Positions 16,222-24,405 of a stretch of DNA of 64,000 bases are shown here, piece by piece (the first letter of the stretch is position 1; each line of letters opens with the position of its first letter). The notes under the pieces are model-generated. The model had not been told where the DNA came from. It saw only the letters and a program-made list of their open reading frames with translations, and searched no databases. The stretch is taken from assembly GCA_049997955.1 (NCBI GenBank), contig JAEBDY010000002.1:310001-374000 (forward strand). The letters are read 5' to 3'. The translations under genes and the position numbers were made by a program. Origin of the DNA: Umezawaea sp049997955 (lineage in GTDB: Bacteria > Actinomycetota > Actinomycetes > Mycobacteriales > Pseudonocardiaceae).

Positions 16222-17037
16222 TCAGGCCTGACCGACCTCGAACCGGGCAAAGCGGGTAACCGCTACGCCGGCCTCGTCCAGCACTGCCTTGACGGTCTTC
16301 TTCGACTCCTTCACGGAAGCCTGCTCCAGGAGCACGACGTCCTTGAAGAAGCCGTTCACGCGGCCCTCGGCGATCTTGGCGATCGCACCGTCGGGCTTGC
16401 CCTCTTCGCGAGCGGTCTCCTCGGCGATGCGGCGCTCGTTGGCGACCAGCTCGTCGGAGACGTCTTCGCGCGTCAGGTACTTCGCCCGCATGGCCGCGAT
16501 CTGCTTCGCGGTGTCAGCGGCGACGGCCTCGTTGTCACCGGTGTACTCGACGACCACGCCGATGGCGGGCGGCAGGTCCGCCGAGCGGCGGTGCAGGTAG
16601 GTGGTGACGGTGCCGTCGAACACGGCGACGTTGCCGACCTCGAGCTTCTCGGACAGCTTCGCCGAGTACTCCTCGACCACCGTGGCGACGGTCTTGCCGT
16701 CGATCTCGCTGGTCAGCAGGGTCGCGACGTCGTTGGCACGCGAGGCCTTGGCGGCTGCGAGGACCGTGGCCGCGAACTCCTGGAAGCCGTCGGTCTTGGC
16801 GACGAAGTCGGTCTCGCACAGCAACTGGACCATCACGCCGTCCTCGGCGGTGACGAGACCGTTGGTGGCGGTGCGACCGGCACGCTTGCCGACGTCCTTC
16901 GCACCCTTGATACGCAGGATCTCGACGGCCTTGTCGAAGTCGCCGTCGGTCTCCTCGAGCGCGTTCTTGCAGGCCATCATGCCCGCGGCCGTGAGCTCGC
17001 GGAGGCGCTTCACATCAGCGGCGGTGTAGTTCGCCAT
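16222..17037 (-). CDS. tsf: Translation elongation factor Ts
   Basis: 271 residues. Nucleotide exchange factor of EF-Tu. Diagnostic N-terminal UBA region (ANYTAADVKRLRELTAAGMMACKNAL split over two helices) and CETDFVAKTDGF, followed by the core subdomains typical of actinobacterial EF-Ts. Start ATG with GAAGGAA upstream. Follows rpsB, from which it is separated by the hairpin at 17112-17143. Confidence 0.98.
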   Translation of the reverse strand: MANYTAADVKRLRELTAAGMMACKNALEETDGDFDKAVEILRIKGAKDVGKRAGRTATNGLVTAEDGVMVQLLCETDFVAKTDGFQEFAATVLAAAKASRANDVATLLTSEIDGKTVATVVEEYSAKLSEKLEVGNVAVFDGTVTTYLHRRSADLPPAIGVVVEYTGDNEAVAADTAKQIAAMRAKYLTREDVSDELVANERRIAEETAREEGKPDGAIAKIAEGRVNGFFKDVVLLEQASVKESKKTVKAVLDEAGVAVTRFARFEVGQA

Positions 17038-17111
17038 CGTGCGATTTCCGTTCCTTCTGCGGTCCCGATGTCGGCGGTGCCGACGGGGGTTACGCGCGAG
17101 TTAGTGCTGAG

Positions 17112-17143
17112 CGCGCCACGCCCGCGTTCACGGGCGTGGCGCG
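17112..17143 (-). terminator. Hairpin between rpsB and tsf (attenuator-like)
   Basis: Perfect 13-bp stem CGCGCCACGCCCG/CGGGCGTGGCGCG with six-base loop CGTTCA. It lies inside the rpsB-tsf operon, so it probably reduces tsf expression relative to rpsB rather than ending it. Confidence 0.75.
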
Positions 17144-17150
17144 GTTCAGA

Positions 17151-18035
<885 letters not shown>

Positions 18036-18385
18036 AGCCGGGTTCGCACCTTTTCGATCAGGCGCACCGGACCAGCCGGCACGCGCGTTCCGGTTGTCGC
18101 GATGAGCCGGGATGGCACACCGCCCTAGTGCCCTGCCGCCGCCCAGACCCGAAGAAATGTTGACCTTTGGGACCGCCGGACGCCGTGACTCGACCACACT
18201 CGAAAGGGATCGGGTCAGCAGTGGCACGCGAAGTCGTCCCGTACTCAGACGGGGCGTGGAACAAGTGTACGCCGAAGGCACCCGAAGTCCGAACCGGGGC
18301 CTCCGGTTGTCCACAGGCCCACTAGTTGTCCACAGATCCAAGGTTCGCGGTGGCGTCGACGCAGGTCACACCGGACCGTGAACCC
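18036..18385. other. Divergent intergenic region rpsB / M23 peptidase
   Basis: About 350 bases without a convincing gene. It must hold the rpsB promoter (minus) and the peptidase promoter (plus). I see no clear riboswitch or S2-binding leader structure by eye. Confidence 0.5.
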
Positions 18386-19081
18386 ATGCGCACACCACCC
18401 GCCACCACCCCGCGCGGACCCGCGACAAGGCACTTCGACGCTGGCCGGATCGTGCGCGCGCTGGTGGCGCTGCTGGCAGGCGCGACGATCGCGGTGCTGA
18501 CGCCACCGACCCCCGCCGAGGCCCGACGCGGCGACTACGGCTGGCCACTGGCCCCACCCCACCCGGTACTGCGCCCCTTCACCGCTCCCACGACCCCGTA
18601 CGGCCCGGGCCACCGAGGCGTGGACCTGGGCGGATCCGAAGGCGAACCCGTACTGGCCGCCGCCGACGCCACGGTGCTGTTCGCGGGCGAGGTGGGAGGC
18701 CGCCCGGTGGTGTCACTGGCCCACCCCGACGGCTTGCGCACCACGTACGAACCGGTGACCCCAACCGTCCGCGCGGGCACACCGACCAAACGCGGCAACC
18801 AGATCGGCACCCTCCTGCCAGGCCACGCGGGCTGCCCCACCAAGGCCTGCCTGCACTGGGGCGCACGACGCGGCCTGGAGTACCTCAACCCGATCAGACT
18901 GGTCTCCCCGGGCCGCATCCGCCTACTACCCCTACCACCAGCGACAACCTCCACCCGCGCACCACCACGACGACCTCGCGCCGGTCCACCGCGCGGACGT
19001 TCGCGCGCCTCCGGACCTGCGGCTGGTTCAGGGCGCAGACCATCGCTTCACCTGTGGGAGCCAGATGATCCATCGGGCTGA
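18386..19081 (+). CDS. M23 (LytM-type) peptidase, secreted
   Basis: About 231 residues. A basic N-terminus and hydrophobic segment (VRALVALLAGATIAVL) ending PAEA form a signal peptide. The M23 domain (about 50-170) has HRGVDLGG, the metal-binding HxxxD, and LHWGARRG with the second HxH-like motif HWG. The usual YxHL is replaced by TTYEPV, a feature of the actinobacterial subgroup beside rpsB (mycobacterial Rv2891-type). It probably acts in peptidoglycan remodelling or as a regulator. The last about 55 residues are a low-complexity Pro/Arg/Ser tail. The start is chosen at ATG 18386; GTG at 18326 is possible. Confidence 0.85.
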   Translation: MRTPPATTPRGPATRHFDAGRIVRALVALLAGATIAVLTPPTPAEARRGDYGWPLAPPHPVLRPFTAPTTPYGPGHRGVDLGGSEGEPVLAAADATVLFAGEVGGRPVVSLAHPDGLRTTYEPVTPTVRAGTPTKRGNQIGTLLPGHAGCPTKACLHWGARRGLEYLNPIRLVSPGRIRLLPLPPATTSTRAPPRRPRAGPPRGRSRASGPAAGSGRRPSLHLWEPDDPSG

Positions 19082-19416
19082 ACGCATGCGCCGGTAGACG
19101 CCTTGGCGCAGTCGGCCTCAGCTGGCGACAGGAGCAGCGAGACAGGCCGAGCCAGCTCACGACCGCGGTGGCATGGCCAGGTCGGTCCGGTTAGCGACAA
19201 CGGCAGCGAAACCGAACCTGATCCACATCAATCCCGGCGGTCAAGATCAATCCCAATGGTCAAGCCGAGACCTCGTCAGCGGTTAGCCATTGTCGGTTTA
19301 CCGCCAACGGTGCAGGTAACGGGCGGCGATGCTGGCGGCAGTTCGAATATCGGTGTTGCCGGCATGCCGGTACAGGCGAAATTTCGGGCAGCGGCGCACC
19401 GTGGTACGCCGATGCT

Positions 19417-19481
19417 GGCGGCAAGCCGGGCGGCAAGCCGGGCGGCAAGCCGGGCGGCAAACCCGGCGGCAAACCCGGCGG
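19417..19481. repeat. 12-bp minisatellite, five tandem units
   Basis: Three units of GGCGGCAAGCCG are followed by two variant units GGCGGCAAACCC and a partial unit, head to tail with exact 12-bp period. This is too short and too regular for CRISPR: there are no spacers. Degenerate related units continue downstream to about 19575. Confidence 0.85.
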
Positions 19482-19629
19482 GTGTTGGTGAGCCGGGCAG
19501 CGTCGAGCCGAGCGGCGGGTAGCCGGGCACCGGTGAGCCGGACTGCGGAGCCGGTGTCGGTTAGCCGGGCGGCAAAGCCAGCCGGTTGGTGGCGAGCTGG
19601 GCGGTAGAGCTGGTGTCGGTTAGCTGGGT

Positions 19630-19657
19630 GTGGCCGGAAGTGGGTGCTTCCGGCCAC
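19630..19657 (-). terminator. Terminator of dprA-xerC-sigma operon
   Basis: Perfect 11-bp stem GTGGCCGGAAG/CTTCCGGCCAC with loop TGGGTG, 33 bases past the sigma factor stop. Confidence 0.8.
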
Positions 19658-19690
19658 GTGCGGCCTACCTGCGGTCTTGAGGTGGGGTGG

Positions 19691-20719
19691 TCAGTCCGAC
19701 TGCTCGTTGAGCTTGGTGCGGAGGCGGAGCACCGCTCGCGTGTGCAGTTGGCAGACCCTGGACTCGGTGACGCCGAGGACCTTGCCGATCTCGGCGAGGG
19801 TCAGGTTTTCGAAGTAGTAGAGGGTGACCACTATTCGGTCGCGTTCTGCCAGTTGTGCCACGGCGTCCGCCAGTTGGCGGCGGCTGTCCAGGTCGACGAG
19901 GGTCGCGACCGGGTCTTCCGCGTGGTTGTCGGGAAGCGACTCGGCCAGCGACGCGCCTGCCCCGGTACCCCCGCGGCCTGCGGCGATCAGTTCGTCGAGT
20001 GCGACCACGCTGGTGAGTTGCAGTTGGGCGTACAGCTCGCGGAGTTCCGCCAAGCCGATCTTGAGTTCGACGGCGAGTTCGCGGTCCGTCGGTGTCCGCT
20101 GCAACTGGGCGCCGAGGCGTTCCAGTGCTCGTTCGACGTCCCGTGCGCGGGAGCGGACCGAACGCGGAACCCAGTCCTGGGAGCGGAGGTCGTCCAGGAT
20201 CGCGCCGCGGATGCGCTGCATGGCGTAGGTCTCGAACTTGAGACCGCGTTCGAACTCGAACTTCTCGATCGCGTCGACCAACCCGAAGATGCCGGACTGG
20301 ATCAGGTCACCGACGTCGACGTGGGCGGGCAGGCCCGTGCCGACTCGGCCTGCGACGTACTTGACCAGCGGTGCGTAGTGCAGGACCAGTCGGTCGCGGA
20401 CGACCTGCTCGTGCGACTTGCCGTACTTCTGCCACAGGGCGATGATCCCGGCCTCGACGTCGTCCGCGGTGCGGGATTCGGACGCCGGGTGGGCCGGGCG
20501 CTGGGAGCCGTTGCGCGCCGGTGGTGAGAGCACAACGGCATGGCCGTTCGCCACGGCACTCCCGTTGTGGAGGGGGTCACCGTCGATGCGGTGACCGTTG
20601 GTCCCCGCCGGGGTGTGCGCCTCCGACGTGGTTCCGACGTGCGCGGCGGAAGGGGTGTCCACGGTTGCGGTCCGCGAACCTCCCCCTGCGACGTCAGGAA
20701 CGGGGGTGGGTTCGGTCAT
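19691..20719 (-). CDS. whiG: RNA polymerase sigma factor of FliA/WhiG type
   Basis: 342 residues. After a variable, Ala/Thr/Gly-rich N-terminal tail (about 1-85) come sigma region 2 (LVLHYAPLVKYVAGRVGTGLP, VDVGDLIQSGIFGLVDAIEKF), region 3 (VPRSVRSRARDVERALERLGA) and region 4 (QLAERDRIVVTLYYFENLTLAEIGKVLGVTESRVCQLH). The closest class is WhiG, which in streptomycetes drives sporulation genes and in motile actinobacteria flagellar genes. The symbol is given by family. Its start overlaps the xerC stop by 26 bases, implying translational coupling. Confidence 0.92.
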   Translation of the reverse strand: MTEPTPVPDVAGGGSRTATVDTPSAAHVGTTSEAHTPAGTNGHRIDGDPLHNGSAVANGHAVVLSPPARNGSQRPAHPASESRTADDVEAGIIALWQKYGKSHEQVVRDRLVLHYAPLVKYVAGRVGTGLPAHVDVGDLIQSGIFGLVDAIEKFEFERGLKFETYAMQRIRGAILDDLRSQDWVPRSVRSRARDVERALERLGAQLQRTPTDRELAVELKIGLAELRELYAQLQLTSVVALDELIAAGRGGTGAGASLAESLPDNHAEDPVATLVDLDSRRQLADAVAQLAERDRIVVTLYYFENLTLAEIGKVLGVTESRVCQLHTRAVLRLRTKLNEQSD

Positions 20720-21671
20720 GGATCGCCTTCAGCCGTTCGACAGTGACGTGTGTGTAGAGCTGAGTTGTTGCGAGCGTAGCGTGACCAAGGAGTTCTTGGA
20801 CTGTGCGCAGGTCCGCTCCCCCTTCCAAAAGGTGTGTCGCCGCTGAGTGGCGAAGTCCGTGCGGCCCGAGGGGGGCCGTACCGGGTACCGCACCCACTAC
20901 ATCGTGAACAACCCGTCTAGCGGTACGGGCATCTAGTCGACGACCTTGGACCCCCAGGAACAGCGCTGTTGGTGCACCGTCGCTGACCAGCGCCGATCGA
21001 CCTCGTTCCACCCAACGTCGTACCGCACGTTCGGCCGGAACGCCGAACGGCACAGTGCGTTCGCGACTGCCCTTGCCAAGAACTCGAATCACCCTCAGGG
21101 AGTAGTCCACGTCGTGGAGGTCGAGACCGCACAACTCGGCGACTCGAACGCCCGTTGCGTAGAGCAACTCCACCACGGCTTGGTCACGCAGCGCAACCGG
21201 ATCACCATTCTCCGCTGCAGAATCTGCAACGGACATAGCCGCCTCGGCCTGGTCCTGGCGCAGTACGGCGGGCAAAGTGCGGTGCGGACGAGGCGCCGAA
21301 AGCCGCGGTCCGGGGTCCTCCGCGAGCAGGCAGGCGCGGGTCGCCCAGGCGGTGAACGCGCGGGCCGCCGCAGCTCGGCGGGCCATCGTCGTGCGACTCG
21401 CCCCGGCCGCCAACTGCGCCGCCAGCCAGGAGCGCAGCGCGGCGAGATCGATCGACTCGACGGTCGCGTCAGCGGTGTTGCCGCTGGCCACGTGCACCAG
21501 AAGACCCACGACGTCACCGAGGTAAGCACGCACAGTGTGCGGTGACAGACCGCGCTCGGAAGCCAGGTGGCGCTCGTAGGAGTCCAAGACCGCGCGGACG
21601 TCCGCGGGCAGCTCGGCACGCGACCGGACGAGGTCGACACGACGAGTCCGTGCGGGCGGCGGCAAGGACAT
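20694..21671 (-). CDS. xerC: Tyrosine recombinase XerC
   Basis: 325 residues. Resolves chromosome dimers at dif with XerD. The N-terminal SAM-like core-binding domain (about 20-115) has YERHLASERGLSPHTVRAYLGD. The catalytic domain has Arg (GVRVAELCGL), Lys (LGKGSRERTVPF), HGLRHSAATHLL, LLGHATLATTQLYTHV with the final His and nucleophile Tyr, so all active-site residues are present. Start ATG 21671; located between dprA and the sigma gene, as in mycobacteria. Confidence 0.96.
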   Translation of the reverse strand: MSLPPPARTRRVDLVRSRAELPADVRAVLDSYERHLASERGLSPHTVRAYLGDVVGLLVHVASGNTADATVESIDLAALRSWLAAQLAAGASRTTMARRAAAARAFTAWATRACLLAEDPGPRLSAPRPHRTLPAVLRQDQAEAAMSVADSAAENGDPVALRDQAVVELLYATGVRVAELCGLDLHDVDYSLRVIRVLGKGSRERTVPFGVPAERAVRRWVERGRSALVSDGAPTALFLGVQGRRLDARTARRVVHDVVGAVPGTAPLGPHGLRHSAATHLLEGGADLRTVQELLGHATLATTQLYTHVTVERLKAIHDRTHPRS

Positions 21672-21725
21672 AGGGGATGACGCTGCGCTCTCGGTGGCCC
21701 TTGGTCAAGCATCGCCACACCCGGT

Positions 21726-22859
21726 CTACACATGAGAGCGTTTCCATCCGGATTCGACCCGCTCCGCCAGGCCTGCCATCTCCAGTTCGGGCAACAACGC
21801 CCTCACTGTCGACAAAGCGACTCCCGATTCGACCGCGATCACGTCGGCGCTGTGCCCACCGGTCAGCCCGAGCGCTTCGTGCACTCGAACGGCATCCCCT
21901 TGCGGTGGCCCGACCGTGGGCGATGACCGCCGCGTCGACTCGACCAGGTCGACCCCCAACCGCCCGGTCGACTCGATCACCTCCGCGACGCTGCTGACGG
22001 CGATGGCCTCCCCCGACCTCAGCAGTTCGTGGCAGCCGGAGGAACTCGCGGACGTGACCGGCCCCGGCACCGCCATCAGCACCCTTCCCAGCGCGGACGT
22101 CGAGGCAGCCGTGTTCTTCGCCCCGCTGCGCCGACCGGCCTCGACCACCACCGTGCCGTCGCCGAGCGCCGCGATGAGCCGGTTGCGGGTCAGGAAGCGG
22201 TGCCGTGCGGGTGTGTGCGTGGGCGGGTATTCGCTGACCACGAGGCCGCGCTCGGGAATGCGCGCGATCAAACCGGCGTGCCCGGCCGGGTAGGCCACGT
22301 CCACCCCGCAGGCCAGCACCGCGACGGTCACGCCATCGGCGGCGAGCGCCCCTCGGTGAGCACACCCGTCGATCCCGTACGCCGCACCGGACACCACGAC
22401 GATGCCCGCCTCCGCGAGCCCGTGCCCGAACTCGGCGGCGACGTGCTGCCCGTACCCGCTCGCCGCACGGGACCCGACGACCGCCACCGCCCGTTCGGCC
22501 AACTCCGCCATGTTCGCCTTGCCCCGCACCCACAAAGCCAGCGGCGCCAACCCGCACCGCAACCCTTGCGCCGCGGCAAGGGCAAGCGCGTTGAACGGCC
22601 ACTCAGGCCATTCCTCGTCCTCTGGAATGACGAGCCTCCCGCCGATCTCCGCAACCCGCCGCAGATCGTCCTCGGCCCGGTCCTCCGCTCGTCTCGCCGA
22701 CGTCTGCCCTTCCACACTCGGCGGAACCCTGCCCGCCTTGACCAGTTCAGCGGCCTTGACCGGACCTTCCTCGGCGACGAACGCGGTGAGGGCGGCCGCG
22801 GGCGGTTCCGCGACGCGTGAGAGGTAGGCGCGGGCCAGCCGAACGCGATCGAGACTCAT
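21726..22859 (-). CDS. dprA: DNA-processing protein DprA/Smf
   Basis: 377 residues. Binds single-stranded DNA and loads RecA during uptake of DNA; in actinobacteria its role is less clear. The Rossmann-like core has AVAVVGSRAASGYGQHVAAEFG, GAAYGIDGCAHRGAL, GCGVDVAYPAGH, RFLTRNRLIAAL and VVVEAGRRSGAKNTA. A winged helix lies at the C-terminus (VHEALGLTGGHSADVIAVESG). I start at ATG 22859 (MSLDRVRLARAY), with GGAGG upstream; the in-frame upstream extension is low-complexity and rejected. Confidence 0.95.
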   Translation of the reverse strand: MSLDRVRLARAYLSRVAEPPAAALTAFVAEEGPVKAAELVKAGRVPPSVEGQTSARRAEDRAEDDLRRVAEIGGRLVIPEDEEWPEWPFNALALAAAQGLRCGLAPLALWVRGKANMAELAERAVAVVGSRAASGYGQHVAAEFGHGLAEAGIVVVSGAAYGIDGCAHRGALAADGVTVAVLACGVDVAYPAGHAGLIARIPERGLVVSEYPPTHTPARHRFLTRNRLIAALGDGTVVVEAGRRSGAKNTAASTSALGRVLMAVPGPVTSASSSGCHELLRSGEAIAVSSVAEVIESTGRLGVDLVESTRRSSPTVGPPQGDAVRVHEALGLTGGHSADVIAVESGVALSTVRALLPELEMAGLAERVESGWKRSHV

Positions 22860-23524
22860 GACGACCTCCGTTGGTGAGTTCTTGTTGCCGCCGTTGGAAG
22901 TTGGGTGGCGGTCGGACGAAAACGGTTGTGGCGCAGGACATGCGGGCGTCGAGCAGACCGGTTGATCGAGTGCGGCCGGATGTGCAGGCAGTACTTGATC
23001 AACCGAGTGCGTGGAGTGGGCTGACGATGGACGGTCAGACGGATTTGACCGCCCGGCTGCCATTGGCATGGCGGCTGAACCGGTGGGCTGTTTAGCGATC
23101 AGCCGCAGAATGGAGCACACGCCGTCAGTCCACGTGGAGTGGAACTGAGCAGTTCACGCCCTTGCATGTGGCACCAGACCGTTGATGGTCGAGCTGAGTG
23201 ATCAGACCTGGTCGAAGTTGATCAGACCTGGGGAACGACGTTGGTGGGCTCCGTAGCCGGTACCTGTTCAGGCAGCGATGCGGAAGCTCGTGGAACCAAT
23301 GAAGGCTGAGCGGATGCGTGAGCGCTGCTCGGCTTCGCGACTGTCTGAGACAACGGCCCAGACCCCGTGCATTGGCGTGGTGCTGTGGTTGTGGGATGGG
23401 TTGGGTAGGTGGTGGCCGGGGTGGGTCGGCGAAGAAGCGGGTCTGCGGAGATCGGGGGCTGCGGACACGTGGATGGCGACCAAACGACATGTCGACAAGT
23501 TCGGCAGCTTTGGCTATCAGGGCC

Positions 23525-23666
23525 GATCAGGTCGTCGAACCGTCCTGCGGTCGATTGAGGTTGGAGAACGCTGCGGTTGGCACTGATTGGGCAGCCGCAG
23601 CTCAACTCGCGACAAGACAGGGTTGCTGCGACTGGACAGCCACCGCGGTCAAGTACGGAGTCGTTT
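23525..23666. repeat. Unit A, first copy of about 140-bp diverged repeat
   Basis: Begins GATCAGGTCGTCGAACC and continues through GAACGCTGCGGTTGGCA and GGGCAGCCGCAG. It aligns by eye with 23923-24064 over its whole length, with many substitutions. Confidence 0.75.
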
Positions 23667-23690
23667 CGGGGCATAACCGGGTGGGACGCC

Positions 23691-23740
23691 GGTGGGACGC
23701 TGCGATCGGGTCGAGGAGCATCGCGACGGCCGTGCGATGG
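23691..23740. repeat. Unit C copy 1 (about 50 bp)
   Basis: Shares the core GCATCGCGACGGCCGTGCGA with the copies at 24124-24177, 24207-24260 and 24339-24395. It sits upstream (plus orientation) of the comM-end duplicate. Confidence 0.75.
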
Positions 23741-23817
23741 CGACCGGCGCCTGGCGGCTGGCTGCCAGCGTGGTGGCCAGCGGTGATGGCCAGCGGTGGT
23801 AGTGGGGTTGCGGTGGG

Positions 23818-23912
23818 TTAGAGGGTGGAGTGGCGTTCGTGGAATTCGAGGGCCGCTGCTACGTGGGCTGCTATTGGGCGATCTGCGTCCGCTTGGTCGG
23901 CCAAGGTTCAGG
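23818..23912 (-). pseudogene. Duplicated 3'-end fragment of comM
   Basis: On the minus strand this stretch encodes TLADQADADRPIAAHVAAAL, then EFHERHSTL and a stop. It matches the last 30 residues of the real ComM (TLADLAEADRPTAAHVAAAL, then EFRERRSTY and stop) with eight or so changes. The similarity continues into the bases after the stop (GGTAGTGGGGTTG-GGTGGGT in both). It has no start and no upstream comM sequence, so it is a relic of a tandem duplication. Confidence 0.88.
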
Positions 23913-23922
23913 GGACGGGGAC

Positions 23923-24064
23923 GATCAGGTCGTTCAACCGGCCTGGGCCGGTTGAGGGTCGGGGAACGCTGGGTTGGCAGTGACCGGGCAGTCGCAGTTG
24001 GACTTTGCGACGAGCCAGGCTTGGTGCGGCTGGACAAGCACCGCGATCAAGCTCGCGTCGGTTT
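23923..24064. repeat. Unit A, second copy of about 140-bp diverged repeat
   Basis: Begins GATCAGGTCGTTCAACC and continues through GAACGCTGGGTTGGCA and GGGCAGTCGCAG, matching the copy at 23525-23666. It lies on the other side of the comM-end duplicate. Confidence 0.75.
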
Positions 24065-24123
24065 TGGCCGCGGCTAGGTCGGTTCAGGCCGCGGCTAGAG
24101 GGGCACCGGTGGGACTGAATATC

Positions 24124-24395
24124 AGTGGGACGCTGCGATTGGGCTGAGGGGCATTGCGACGGCCGTGCGATGGCCGGAGCGGCCGGTGGCAGGTGGGTAG
24201 TGGCCGGTGAGAGGCCGCGATTGGGTTGAGCAGCATCGCGACGGCCGTGCGATGGCCGGTGGGTGGTGCCAGTGGGTGGTGGCAGGTGGGTAGTGGCTGG
24301 GTAGTGGCCGGTCGGTGGTAGCCGGTGGGTGGTGGTCGGTGAGACGCCGCGATTGGGTGAGCAGCATCGCAACGGCCGTGTGGTGGGTAGTGGGG
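24124..24395. repeat. Unit C copies 2-4 (three about 50-bp repeats)
   Basis: Copies at 24124-24177, 24207-24260 and 24339-24395 each carry CGCGATTGGG- and ATCGCGACGGCCGTG-like cores. They are separated by GGTGGGTAGTGGCCGGT-type spacers. The last copy runs directly into the comM stop region. Confidence 0.75.
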
Positions 24396-24405
24396 TTGTG
24401 GTGGG

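Larger units (their letters stand above)
19082..19690. other. Gene-free region with degenerate repeats
   Basis: About 600 bases between the peptidase and the sigma factor gene. No protein-like frame is seen. The right half is built from degenerate GCCGGGCGGCAA-like units, including the perfect minisatellite at 19417-19481. Two copies of GGTGTCGGTTAGC lie at about 19552 and 19612. The region ends in the hairpin at 19630-19657. Confidence 0.7.
22860..24405. other. 1.5-kb gene-free region with diverged duplications
   Basis: Between dprA and comM there is no convincing gene; long antisense frames here are low-complexity. The right part is a tandem duplication of [about 140-bp unit, about 50-bp unit, comM 3' end] (see the separate repeat entries). 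The short direct repeat GATCAGACCTGG occurs at about 23200 and 23220. Confidence 0.75.

Noticed and set aside
19417..19481. Possible CRISPR array
   Set aside because: Units are 12 bp, directly contiguous and without spacers; no cas genes are in the window.
23222..24037. 271-codon minus-strand frame between dprA and comM
   Set aside because: Pro/Ser/Arg/Thr low complexity, spans duplicated non-coding repeats, and has no ribosome binding site or recognisable motif.
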